From NCBI RefSeq assembly GCF_022179345.1, contig NZ_BPQR01000016.1:1-64000 (forward strand): a stretch of 64,000 bases of DNA. Reading direction: 5' to 3'. Positions within the stretch are counted from its first letter, which is position 1; each line of letters starts with the position of its first letter. A model generated the notes under the pieces. It ran no database searches, was not told the origin of the DNA, and was given only the letters and a program-made list of their open reading frames with translations. The position numbers and the translations under genes were made by a program. Shown piece after piece: positions 50,752-58,981 of the stretch. The stretch comes from Methylobacterium jeotgali (GTDB lineage Bacteria > Pseudomonadota > Alphaproteobacteria > Rhizobiales > Beijerinckiaceae).

Positions 50752-52050
50752 ATGACGCTCGATCTCGAAGCCGCCGCCAAGGAGCGCGGCATCAAGTACT
50801 TTCTCGTGTCCTACACGGACCTGTTCGGCAACCAGCGCGCCAAGCTCGTGCCGGCCGCCGCGATCCGCTCGACCTGCAAGAACGGCGCGGGCTTCGCCGG
50901 CTTCGCGACCTGGCTCGACATGAGCCCGGCCGATGCCGACCTCCTCGCCATGCCCGACGCCGACGGCCTCATCCAGCTCCCCTGGAAGCCCGAGGTCGGC
51001 TGGCTGCCCGCCGACCTCGTCATGAACGGCAAGGCCGTCGACCAGGGCCCGCGCAACATCCTCAAGCGCCTGATCGCGGAGGCCGCCCGCGAGGGTCTCC
51101 AGATGAAGACCGGCGTCGAGTGCGAGTTCTTCCTGATCACGCCCTGCGGCTCGGAGCCGGCCGACACCGCCGACAAGCAGACGAAGCCCTGCTACGACCA
51201 GTCGGCCCTGATGCGCCGCTACGAGGTCATCACCGAGATCTGCGACGGCATGCTGCAGCTCGGCTGGAAGCCCTACCAGAACGACCACGAGGACGCGAAC
51301 GGCCAGTTCGAGATGAACTGGGACTACGACGACGCGCTGGTCACCGCCGACCGGCACGCCTTCTTCAAGTACATGACCCGCTCGATCGCCGAGAAGCACG
51401 GGCTGCGGGCGACCTTCATGCCCAAGCCCTTCATGGACCTGACGGGCTCGGGCTGCCACGCCCACGTCTCCCTCTGGCAGGACGGGCGCAACGTCTTCGC
51501 CGACGGCTCGGACGAGATCGGCCTCTCCCAGACCGGCTACCACTTCATCGGCGGCCTCATCCACTCGGCCGACGCGCTGGCCGCGCTGACCAACCCGACG
51601 GTGAACTCCTACAAGCGCATCAACGCGCCGCGCACCACCTCGGGGGCGACCTGGGCGCCCAACACCGTCACCTACACCGGCAACAACCGCACCCACATGA
51701 TCCGGGTGCCGGACGGCGGCCGCTTTGAGTTCCGCCTCGCGGACGGCGCGGCCAACCCCTACCTGCTCCAGGCCGCGATCCTGGCGGCGGGCCTCGACGG
51801 CATCCGCAACCGCCGCGATCCGGGCAAGCGCCTCGACATCAACATGTACACCGACGGCCACACGGTCGAGGGCGTGAAGCGGCTGCCGCTCAACATGCTC
51901 GATGCGCTGCGCGCGCTGGAGCAGTCGAGCGTCCTCCACGAGGCGCTGGGCGGCTTCGTGCCGAGCTATCTCAAGCTCAAGACCCAGGAGTGGAACGACT
52001 ACTGCCGCCACCTCACCCAGTGGGAGCGGGACACCACCCTCGACTGCTGA
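50752..52050 (+). CDS. gmaS: gamma-glutamylmethylamide synthetase
   Basis: The protein has 432 residues from ATG 50752 after GGGAGG. Glutamine-synthetase motifs are VECEFFLI, EDANGQFEMNWDYDD, KYMTRSIAEKHGLRATFMPK, GSGCHAHVSLWQDG, NPTVNSYKRINAP and EFRLADGAANPYLLQAA. In this operon context it should condense glutamate and methylamine using ATP to form gamma-glutamylmethylamide, the first NMG pathway step. It is shorter and more divergent than housekeeping GlnA. The sequence alone cannot separate it from other GS-like amide ligases; the neighbours decide. Confidence 0.93.
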   Translation: MTLDLEAAAKERGIKYFLVSYTDLFGNQRAKLVPAAAIRSTCKNGAGFAGFATWLDMSPADADLLAMPDADGLIQLPWKPEVGWLPADLVMNGKAVDQGPRNILKRLIAEAAREGLQMKTGVECEFFLITPCGSEPADTADKQTKPCYDQSALMRRYEVITEICDGMLQLGWKPYQNDHEDANGQFEMNWDYDDALVTADRHAFFKYMTRSIAEKHGLRATFMPKPFMDLTGSGCHAHVSLWQDGRNVFADGSDEIGLSQTGYHFIGGLIHSADALAALTNPTVNSYKRINAPRTTSGATWAPNTVTYTGNNRTHMIRVPDGGRFEFRLADGAANPYLLQAAILAAGLDGIRNRRDPGKRLDINMYTDGHTVEGVKRLPLNMLDALRALEQSSVLHEALGGFVPSYLKLKTQEWNDYCRHLTQWERDTTLDC

Positions 52051-52081
52051 GCCCCGCGACGCCGGGAAAAGGCCGGTGGAG

Positions 52082-52309
52082 ATGGACCTGCGCTTCTCCT
52101 CCGGCCGATGCCCGGCCTGCGGCGCCACCTACGGGACCGTCGCCGGGCCGGGCCTCCTCGTCCTCTACCCCTGGCCGGCGCCTCTGAACTGCCGAGCGTC
52201 CGCCGGCCGGCTTGCGCAGGCCCCCCTGTCCTGCCCTACCCTGCGCGACGCCCTCGCCCTGCGCGACGGGCGTCGAACCGCATCCTCGAACAGGCCGGAA
52301 ACATCATGA
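52082..52309 (+). CDS. possible small Cys-containing protein coupled to the Fae-like gene
   Basis: A 75-residue frame from ATG 52082 begins MDLRFSSGRCPACGATYGTV, a CxxC knuckle. It ends in an ATGA overlap with the Fae-like gene (52306-52309). The rest is Ala/Leu/Pro-rich and less convincing. The overlap favours a real gene; the composition does not. Confidence 0.35.
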   Translation: MDLRFSSGRCPACGATYGTVAGPGLLVLYPWPAPLNCRASAGRLAQAPLSCPTLRDALALRDGRRTASSNRPETS

Positions 52310-52854
52310 GCGATCGCATCATCCTTCGTGCGGGCGAGGCTTTGGTGGCGGGAGGGCCGCCGAACACGGCCTCCGAGCCCGAGGTGATTATCGGGGAGCT
52401 CGACGGCCCGGTGGGCACGGCGCTGGCGACGCTGACGGGCGACCAGGTCGTCGGGCATTCCCGCGTCTTCGCGCTGCTCAACACCGACATCATGGTGCGG
52501 CCGGTGACGCTGTGCGTCTCGAAGGTCAGCGTGACGGAGAGCCGCTACACCTCGATCCTGATGGGGACGGTGCAGTTCGCCATCGCCAACGGCGTACTCG
52601 ACGCGGTGCGGGCGGGCTACATCCCGAAGGACAAGGCCAACGATCTCGGCATCATCTGCTCGGTCTGGCTAAGCCCCGGGGTGATCGAGGCCGAGAGCAT
52701 CGACCACAAGGCGCTGTTCGACATCCAGCGCCGGGGCATGACGGAAGCGATCCGCAAGGCGATGACCAACGAGCCCTCGATCGACTGGCTCCTCGAGAAC
52801 CAGGACAAGATCACCCACAAGTACTACCAGATGGGTCTCGACGGGAAGATCTAG
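52306..52854 (+). CDS. formaldehyde-activating enzyme (Fae)-like protein
   Basis: This 182-residue protein resembles Fae, which couples formaldehyde to tetrahydromethanopterin: ILRAGEALVAGG, EVIIGELDGPVGTALATLTG, VRPVTLCVSKVSVTE, MGTVQFAIANGVLDAVRAGY and IPKDKANDLGIICSVWLSPG align with known Fae. The catalytic His of Fae1 (in AHIDLIIG, from memory) aligns with Glu here (SEPEVIIG). It may therefore not catalyse the same reaction; paralogues of unknown function are recalled as Fae2/Fae3. Beside methylamine genes a role in handling or sensing formaldehyde is likely but unproven. It has a long C-terminal helix (MTNEPSIDWLLENQDKITHK). Confidence 0.75.
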   Translation: MSDRIILRAGEALVAGGPPNTASEPEVIIGELDGPVGTALATLTGDQVVGHSRVFALLNTDIMVRPVTLCVSKVSVTESRYTSILMGTVQFAIANGVLDAVRAGYIPKDKANDLGIICSVWLSPGVIEAESIDHKALFDIQRRGMTEAIRKAMTNEPSIDWLLENQDKITHKYYQMGLDGKI

Positions 52855-52975
52855 GCACCGTCGCCGCGTCCGCGGCCCCGCCCGCTCGCGCATCGTCCCG
52901 AGGCCTGTCGAGGCGGTCCATTGCCAGACTTGGCCGCCGCCCTAGGCTTGTGCATGTCCCCAGGACGAGGGCGAC

Positions 52976-53521
52976 ATGATCTTCGTGACGGACGCCGCGT
53001 GCCACCGCATCTACGCCAGCGGCGAATGGACGGCCCTGACCGGGCAGAGCATCCCTGACTCGCTCGGCCGGGGCTGGCTCGACCGCGTCCACGCGGACGA
53101 CCGCCGGATCGTCATGGACGCCCTGGCGCGCGCCTTCTCGACAGCCTCCGAGTTCAGCATCCGCTTCCGCGTCCTGCGGCCGGACGGGCGGGAGCTCTGG
53201 GTGGTCGCCGGGGGAATCCCCTCCCACGGTCCGCCGGACAATGCCTTCATCGGCTATCTCGGATCGCTCACCGAGCTGACCGAGACGGCGGCGCCGGGCC
53301 TCGAGGCCTATGCCAACGTCCGCCGGTTCGTGCCGCCGCCGACCCATCGCTCCGCGTCGGCGGACGACAAGCTCGACCGGATCGCCGATCATCTCATCAT
53401 CGCGCACTCGCTCATCGACACGGACGGGGTCCGGTCGGCGCTGCCGGCGCTGAAGCAGGCTCTCGCCGAGGTCGGCTTCGCGCTCGCCGCGAGGATGCGG
53501 ACGATGCCGCCGCCGCACTGA
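52976..53521 (+). CDS. stand-alone PAS-domain protein
   Basis: This 181-residue protein has the PAS fold with ACHRIYASGEWTALTGQSIP, GRGWLDRVHADDRRIVMDAL, FSIRFRVLRPDGRELWVVAG and FIGYLGSLTELTE (about 5-105, PAS_3-like). A short linker and a helical C-terminus (LDRIADHLIIAHSLIDTDGV) follow. There is no kinase, GGDEF or DNA-binding domain, so it would need a partner. It lies last in the mgs/gmaS direction and convergent to mgdD, so a methylamine or formaldehyde sensing role is possible. Confidence 0.7.
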   Translation: MIFVTDAACHRIYASGEWTALTGQSIPDSLGRGWLDRVHADDRRIVMDALARAFSTASEFSIRFRVLRPDGRELWVVAGGIPSHGPPDNAFIGYLGSLTELTETAAPGLEAYANVRRFVPPPTHRSASADDKLDRIADHLIIAHSLIDTDGVRSALPALKQALAEVGFALAARMRTMPPPH

Positions 53522-53552
53522 TCCGGCCGACGTGCCCGGCGCGGCCGGAAAG

Positions 53553-54173
53553 CTACCGCGGCAGGCCCCGCACCTCGCAGCCGTACTCGGCGGCGGATTC
53601 CGTGAGCCAGCCCCAGAAGCTGCCGGCGAAGCTCCGCGGCACCGCGAGCTCGTAGGTGGGCGCATCGTCGAGCTGCCAGATCTGCGCGACGATGTGGCTG
53701 ATGCCGGTGCCGGCGGCGCTGCCGGCGCGGAAGGCCCGCGGGTGCAGGTCGACGCCGACGCCCTTCGAGAGGGCCGTGCGGGCCTGAGGCCCCGAGACGC
53801 GGACCACGGCGCGGGAATCACTCTGGTCGGTGACGGCGGCGAGCCCCGCCAGCGCCTCGCCGAAGCCCGCGAGGTCCGCCCGCGAGGGTGCTACGGCGAG
53901 CCACTGGCCGGGGCCCGCCCAGACGAGCCCGCGCCCGCTCGCGAAGGCGGCGGCTCCCGGCGCCGGCGGCGCGAAGCCGAAGCGTTCGGAGAGCGCGCGG
54001 GCAAGCGCCTCGTCCTGCCCGTCGGCCAGGATGATCGTGGCGAGCCCGATCCCCTCGCGCAGGTCCAGGATGACGCCGGGCTCAGCCCCGGCCCGGCCCT
54101 GCCGGCCGGGCTTGGCGAAGCCGGCCCAGGCGCTGCGGGGCCGCCAGGAGGATGTCGTCGCGATCTCAGACAC
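53553..54173 (-). CDS. mgdD: N-methylglutamate dehydrogenase subunit D (sarcosine oxidase gamma-like)
   Basis: The protein has 206 residues from GTG 54173, with AAGGAGGAG upstream, inside the end of mgdC (8-base overlap). LDLREGIGLATIILADGQDE, VWAGPGQWLAVAPSRADLAG, AVVRVSGPQARTALSKGVGV, DLHPRAFRAGSAAGTGISHI and YELAVPRSFAGSFWGWL are typical of the SoxG family. It is an accessory subunit of the heterotetrameric dehydrogenase that splits N-methylglutamate. Confidence 0.9.
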   Translation of the reverse strand: MSEIATTSSWRPRSAWAGFAKPGRQGRAGAEPGVILDLREGIGLATIILADGQDEALARALSERFGFAPPAPGAAAFASGRGLVWAGPGQWLAVAPSRADLAGFGEALAGLAAVTDQSDSRAVVRVSGPQARTALSKGVGVDLHPRAFRAGSAAGTGISHIVAQIWQLDDAPTYELAVPRSFAGSFWGWLTESAAEYGCEVRGLPR

Positions 54174-57100
54174 GCAGCTTCTCCTCCTTCGGGTCCACGA
54201 ACACGGGCGAGCAGATCTCGACCTCGACATCGCCCCCGCGCACGGGGTCGTAGGCGCGCACCCGCTCCCCGTGGCGCTCGGTGCCGCCGCGGATCAGGCC
54301 GATGCCGATCCAGGACTTGAGGCTCGGCGAGTAGGCGACCGAGGTCAGGTAGCCCTGGTCGGCGGCCAGGCTCGGCGTCTCGCCGACTCCGAGGAAGTGC
54401 GAGCCCGCCCGCAGGCGCTGGCTCGCATCCACGGGCTTGAAGCCGACGAGGATCGGCCGCTGTGGGTCGGTTAGCGCGGCGCGCTCCTTCATCAGGCGGC
54501 CGACATAGTCCTTCTTCTTGGCGAGCATCCCGCCGAGGCCGATGTCTCGGGCGGTGGTCTGGCCGTTGATCTCGGCGCCGGCGGCGTGGCCCTTCTCGAT
54601 GCGCATCACCGAGAGCGCCTCGGAGCCGTAGGCGGTGATGCCGTAGGGCGTGCCCGCCGCCATGATCGCCCGCCAGGCGGCGTCGCCGTAGGCGGCCGGC
54701 ACCGCGATCTCGTAGGCGAGCTCGCCGGAGAACGAGATGCGGAACAGCCGCGCCGGGATGCCGCCGCCGACGGTGACGTCGGCGCAGGCGAGGAACGGGA
54801 AGGCCTCGTTCGAGATGTCGAAGCCGGGGTCGATCACGCCCTTCAGCGTGTCGCGGGCACGGGGACCGGCGACGGCGTACTGCGCCCACTGCTCGCTGAT
54901 CGACACGATCTGCACGTCGAGCTCCGGCCAGAGCCATTGCCGGGCGTATTCGAGGTGCTGCATCACCCGGGCGGCGTTCGCCGTCGAGCAGGTCATGACG
55001 TAGTGGCTGTCGGACATGCGGGCGACGGTGCCGTCGTCGAGCACGAAGCCGTCCTCCCGCAGCAGGATCGCGTAGCGGGCCTTGCCGATGGCGAGCGTGC
55101 CGAACGGGTTCGCCGTGACGCGCTCGATGAAGGCCAGCGCGTCCTTCCCCTGGATGTCGACCTTGCCGAGGGTCGTCACGTCGCAGACGCCGACCTTGGC
55201 GCGCACCGTGTCGACCTCGCGGTTGACGCTCTCCATCCAGTCCGCCTCGCCCTTGCGGGGGAAGTAGGCGGGCCGTAGCCACAGCCCGGTCTCGACGAAG
55301 ACACACCCGTTCTCCTCAGCCCAGGCGTGGGACGGGACGTGCCGGGTCGCGCGGAACTCCTTACCGCGATGGTGGCCGGCGAAGGCGCCGATGGCGATCG
55401 GCGTGTAGGGCGGCCTGAACACCGTGGTGCCGACACTCGGGATCGGCTGGCCCGTCAGCTCGGCCATGATCGAGAGGCCGGCGAGGTTCGAGGTCTTGCC
55501 CTGGTCGGTGGCCATGCCGAGCGTCGTGTAGCGCTTCAGCAGCTCGACGGCCCGGAAGCCCTCGCGATGGGCCAGCTCGATGTCGGAGACCGCGACGTCG
55601 TTCTGGAAATCGGCGAAGGCCTTGCCCTTGGTCCTCGGCGCCCGCCACAGGGGCGTGTGACTGACGCTCTCCGGATCGGTCTGGGGCGCAGGCGCGGCCG
55701 CGCCGTCGAAGCCGCAGGTCGCAGCCGCCTCCTGGCCCGCCCGTGCACCGCCGGACAGGCAGTCGGCCAGCGCGAAGTCGCCTGCCGCAGAGCCGGCGGC
55801 CGTCATGCCCGAGGGCAGCGTGCCGGGGACGAAGGCGTGGATGTCCTCCCGCCAGACCGGCCGGCGGGAAAGGTGCGAGTCGAGATGGACGATCGGGTTC
55901 CAGCCGTTCGCCATGGCGAGGCAGTCGCAGGCGATCTGGTCGAAGCGCCCCGAGGCGTCGGAGACCTCGATCGCCGAGAGCGCGAGATGGCCCTTCGTGC
56001 CGGATACGAAGCTGCCGGTGAGCACGCGGCCCCCCGCCGCCTCGACGGGGCGGCGCAGCTCGGCCGGGACGCTCGGGCGCGTATCGATGACGGCGGCGAC
56101 CGTGCCGCCCGCCGCCAGCACGTCGGCGGCCGTGCGCCAGCCGTCGTCGCTGGAGGTCAGGACCGCGATGCGCTTGCCCGGCAGCACGCCGAAGCGGTTG
56201 AGGTAGGTGCGCACGGCGCCGGCCAGCATGACGCCGGGCCGGTCGTTGCCGCCGAAGACGTGGGGACGCTCGATGGCGCCGGCAGCGAGCACCGCGCGCT
56301 TCGCCGCGATCCGCCACAGCCGCTGGCGCGGCGTATGGGCGGGCGGCACGGCGAGGTGGTCCGAGACCCGCTCCACCGCCCCGTAGGATCCGTGATCGTA
56401 GACGCCGAACAGCGTGGTCCGGGGGAGGATGCGCACCTCGGGCATCGAGGCCAGCTCGGCGAGCGCCTGCGCGGCCCAGTCCGCGGCGGGGCGCCCGTCG
56501 ATCTCCCGGCGCTCGGCGAGCAGCCGGCCGCCGGGGCGCGAATCCTCGTCGACGAGAATGACGCGGGCCCCCATGCGCCCGGCGGCGAGCGCCGCCGAGA
56601 GGCCGGCCGGGCCGCCGCCGATCACCAGCACGTCGCAATGGGCGAACATGCGGTCGTAGTGGTCGGGGTCCGGCGCGTTCGCCGCCCGGCCGAGCCCCGC
56701 GGCGCGGCGGATCATCGGCTCGTAGAGCTTCTCCCAGAAGGCGGCCGGCCACATGAAGGTCTTGTAGTAGAAGCCCGCCGCGAAGATCGGCGCGGCGAGC
56801 GCGTTGACGCCCAGCGCGTCGAAGGCGAGCGAGGGCCAGCGGTTCTGGCTCGACGCCTCGAGCCCGTCGTAGAGCTCGGCCACGGTGGCGCGGGTGTTCG
56901 GCTCCCGGCGCGCCCCGGTGCGCAGCTCGACGATGGCGTTCGGCTCCTCGGAGCCCGCCGAGAGGATGCCGCGGGGCCGGTGATACTTGAACGAGCGCCC
57001 GACGAGCCGCACGCCGTTGGCGAGCAGCGCCGAGGCGAGCGTATCGCCGGGGAAGCCCGTGAGGGCGCGTCCGTCGAAGCGGAAGGAGAGCGGACGGGTC

Positions 57101-57201
57101 CGGTCGACGAGGCCGCCCGCGACGCGGAAGGGCTGCGCGGGATTGTCCGAGCGGGCGAGCGGTGCCTGGGTTTCCGCGCGCTTGAGGGTGAGCGTGCTCA
57201 T
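54166..57201 (-). CDS. mgdC: N-methylglutamate dehydrogenase subunit C (sarcosine oxidase alpha-like)
   Basis: This 1011-residue protein starts with FDGRALTGFPGDTLASALLA, a ferredoxin-like region. An NAD/FAD-binding domain follows with VLVIGGGPAGLSAALAAGRM and VILVDEDSRPGGRLL. The C-terminal aminomethyltransferase (GcvT-like) domain has VGVCDVTTLGKVDIQGKDAL, FSGELAYEIAVPAAYGDAAW and YGSEALSVMRIEKGHAAGAE. This is the alpha-subunit layout of heterotetrameric sarcosine oxidase. In the NMG pathway the complex oxidises N-methylglutamate to glutamate, passing the C1 unit as formaldehyde or methylene-tetrahydrofolate. It overlaps mgdB (ATGA at 57198-57201). Confidence 0.94.
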   Translation of the reverse strand: MSTLTLKRAETQAPLARSDNPAQPFRVAGGLVDRTRPLSFRFDGRALTGFPGDTLASALLANGVRLVGRSFKYHRPRGILSAGSEEPNAIVELRTGARREPNTRATVAELYDGLEASSQNRWPSLAFDALGVNALAAPIFAAGFYYKTFMWPAAFWEKLYEPMIRRAAGLGRAANAPDPDHYDRMFAHCDVLVIGGGPAGLSAALAAGRMGARVILVDEDSRPGGRLLAERREIDGRPAADWAAQALAELASMPEVRILPRTTLFGVYDHGSYGAVERVSDHLAVPPAHTPRQRLWRIAAKRAVLAAGAIERPHVFGGNDRPGVMLAGAVRTYLNRFGVLPGKRIAVLTSSDDGWRTAADVLAAGGTVAAVIDTRPSVPAELRRPVEAAGGRVLTGSFVSGTKGHLALSAIEVSDASGRFDQIACDCLAMANGWNPIVHLDSHLSRRPVWREDIHAFVPGTLPSGMTAAGSAAGDFALADCLSGGARAGQEAAATCGFDGAAAPAPQTDPESVSHTPLWRAPRTKGKAFADFQNDVAVSDIELAHREGFRAVELLKRYTTLGMATDQGKTSNLAGLSIMAELTGQPIPSVGTTVFRPPYTPIAIGAFAGHHRGKEFRATRHVPSHAWAEENGCVFVETGLWLRPAYFPRKGEADWMESVNREVDTVRAKVGVCDVTTLGKVDIQGKDALAFIERVTANPFGTLAIGKARYAILLREDGFVLDDGTVARMSDSHYVMTCSTANAARVMQHLEYARQWLWPELDVQIVSISEQWAQYAVAGPRARDTLKGVIDPGFDISNEAFPFLACADVTVGGGIPARLFRISFSGELAYEIAVPAAYGDAAWRAIMAAGTPYGITAYGSEALSVMRIEKGHAAGAEINGQTTARDIGLGGMLAKKKDYVGRLMKERAALTDPQRPILVGFKPVDASQRLRAGSHFLGVGETPSLAADQGYLTSVAYSPSLKSWIGIGLIRGGTERHGERVRAYDPVRGGDVEVEICSPVFVDPKEEKLRV

Positions 57202-57500
57202 GCGGCCTCTCCCGACGTCGTGCCAGAATTGCGACGGGCGAGCCCGGCCTCGCGGGCGGAGGTCACGTCGCTGATCTCGTGGGTGCGGGTGTCGCGGGTG
57301 ACGACGAGCCAGGAGCGGCAGCCGGCCCCGTGGTACCAGAGCTCCCGGTGCACCCCGGCGCGGTTGTCGCGCAGGTACACGTAGTCGTGCATGGCGGCCG
57401 CGTCGGTGCCCATCCCGTCCGGCCGGGCGCCGCCGGCGTCGCCGAGATAGGTGAACTCGCCGTTGTCGCGCTCGCCGCAATAGGGGCATCGGATGCGCAT
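57198..57500 (-). CDS. mgdB: N-methylglutamate dehydrogenase subunit B (sarcosine oxidase delta-like)
   Basis: This 100-residue protein starts MRIRCPYCGERDNGEFTYLG, with a zinc knuckle of the SoxD family. DYVYLRDNRAGVHRELWYHG and AGCRSWLVVTRDTRTHEI follow, as in delta subunits of sarcosine oxidase. It overlaps mgdC by 4 bases and follows mgdA after a 117-base gap. Confidence 0.93.
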   Translation of the reverse strand: MRIRCPYCGERDNGEFTYLGDAGGARPDGMGTDAAAMHDYVYLRDNRAGVHRELWYHGAGCRSWLVVTRDTRTHEISDVTSAREAGLARRNSGTTSGEAA

Positions 57501-57617
57501 GGATCGGGTCTCCTGATCGGGTTCGGCGTCCGCCTGAGCGGGCGCCGCAAGCGCGACCGCGCGTCGCCGCCCATGCGGCGGATCGCGTCGGCGGCTCCAC
57601 CGCCGACGCGAGGGGCG

Positions 57618-58868
57618 TCAGTGCAGGTTGGGCTGGGCGCCCATGCCCTTCTCGTCGATGACGTGGCCTGTGGCGAAGCGGTCGAGGCGGTAGGCGGCGC
57701 TGTGGGGATGGGCCTCGTCGCGGGCGATGGTGTGGGCGAAGCAGAAGCCCGCCGCAGGGGTCGCCTTGAAGCCGCCGTAGCACCAGCCCGCGTTGAGATA
57801 GAGGCCGCCGATGTCGGTGCGGTCGATGATCGGCGAGCCGTCCATCGACATATCCATGATGCCACCCCAGTGGCGCAGGAGCCGCAGCCGCCCGAGGCCA
57901 GGCCAGAGGGCCATGCCGCCCTCCATCACATCCTCGATCGTGGCGAGGTTTCCGCGCTGGGCGTAGGAGTTGTAGCCGTCGATGTCGCCGCCGAAGACGA
58001 GGCCGCCCTTGTCGGACTGGCTGACGTAGAAGTGCCCGGCGCCGAAGGTCATCACGCAGTCGATAAGCGGCTTGATGCCCTCGCTGACGAAGGCCTGGAG
58101 CACGTGGCTCTCGATGGGCAGGCGCATGTCGACCATCGCCGCGAGCAGCGACGAGGAGCCGGCGACCGAGAGTGCGACCTTCTTCGCCTTGATGAAGCCC
58201 CGGCTCGTCTCGACGCCGGTGACGCGGCCGTTCTCCCGGCGGATGCCGGTGACGGCGCAGTTCTGGATGATGTCGACACCCCGGTCGCTGGCGGCGCGGG
58301 CGTAGCCCCAGGCCACGGCGTCGTGGCGCACGGTGCCGCCCCGGCGCTGGAGGAGGCCGCCCTTCACGGGAAAGCGCGCGTTGTCGAAATCGATGAAGGG
58401 CACCATGCCCCGAACGCCCTCGCGGTCGAGGAGCTCGGCGTCGATGCCGGCCATGCGCATGGCGTTGCCGCGGCGCGCGTAGGAATCCCGCTGGGCGTCG
58501 GAGTGGAACAGGTTCAGGACGCCGCGCTGGCTGACCATGGCGTTGTAGTTGATGTCCTGCTCCAGCCCCTCCCAGAGCTTCATCGAATGCTCGTAGAAGG
58601 GGATGTTGCCCGGCAGCAGGTAGTTCGAGCGCACGATGGTCGTGTTGCGGCCGACATTGCCCGAGCCGACATGGTTCTTCTCGACCACGGCGACGTTGGT
58701 GATGCCGTGCTCCTTGGCGAGGTAGTAGGCGGTCGCCAGCCCGTGCCCGCCGCCGCCGACGATGACCACGTCGTACTCGGGCTTCGGCGCCGCATCCCGC
58801 CACTGGGGCTTCCAGTCCCGCTGGCCGCGGAGCGCCTGGGCGAGCACGCTGAAGACCGAATAGTGCAT
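57618..58868 (-). CDS. mgdA: N-methylglutamate dehydrogenase subunit A (sarcosine oxidase beta-like)
   Basis: This 416-residue FAD subunit starts at ATG 58868 (MHYSVFSVLAQALRGQRDWK). YDVVIVGGGGHGLATAYYLA is the dinucleotide-binding motif. NVGRNTTIVRSNYLLPGN, GIMDMSMDGSPIIDRTDIG and LYLNAGWCYGGFKATPAAG match SoxB. It is the first gene of mgdABCD and probably holds the site that oxidises the N-methyl group. Divergent from the GlxA-like regulator gene, with 113 bases between. Confidence 0.94.
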   Translation of the reverse strand: MHYSVFSVLAQALRGQRDWKPQWRDAAPKPEYDVVIVGGGGHGLATAYYLAKEHGITNVAVVEKNHVGSGNVGRNTTIVRSNYLLPGNIPFYEHSMKLWEGLEQDINYNAMVSQRGVLNLFHSDAQRDSYARRGNAMRMAGIDAELLDREGVRGMVPFIDFDNARFPVKGGLLQRRGGTVRHDAVAWGYARAASDRGVDIIQNCAVTGIRRENGRVTGVETSRGFIKAKKVALSVAGSSSLLAAMVDMRLPIESHVLQAFVSEGIKPLIDCVMTFGAGHFYVSQSDKGGLVFGGDIDGYNSYAQRGNLATIEDVMEGGMALWPGLGRLRLLRHWGGIMDMSMDGSPIIDRTDIGGLYLNAGWCYGGFKATPAAGFCFAHTIARDEAHPHSAAYRLDRFATGHVIDEKGMGAQPNLH

Positions 58869-58953
58869 CCCGTGGCTCCCGATCCGCGCCGCCTCGCGAC
58901 GGCTTCGATGGGGAGAGTATCCGCCGAAGGACCCGAAGGCGGCTTGCAATTCG

Positions 58954-58979
58954 CGACGCGATTCCGGCAAATCGCGTCG
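58954..58979. promoter_or_regulatory. perfect palindrome between mgdA and the GlxA-like regulator
   Basis: CGACGCGATT (58954-58963) and its exact reverse complement AATCGCGTCG (58970-58979) are separated by CCGGCA. It ends two bases before the regulator's start codon and about 85 bases upstream of mgdA. This is a likely operator for autoregulation and for mgdA. Confidence 0.65.
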
Positions 58980-58981
58980 AT

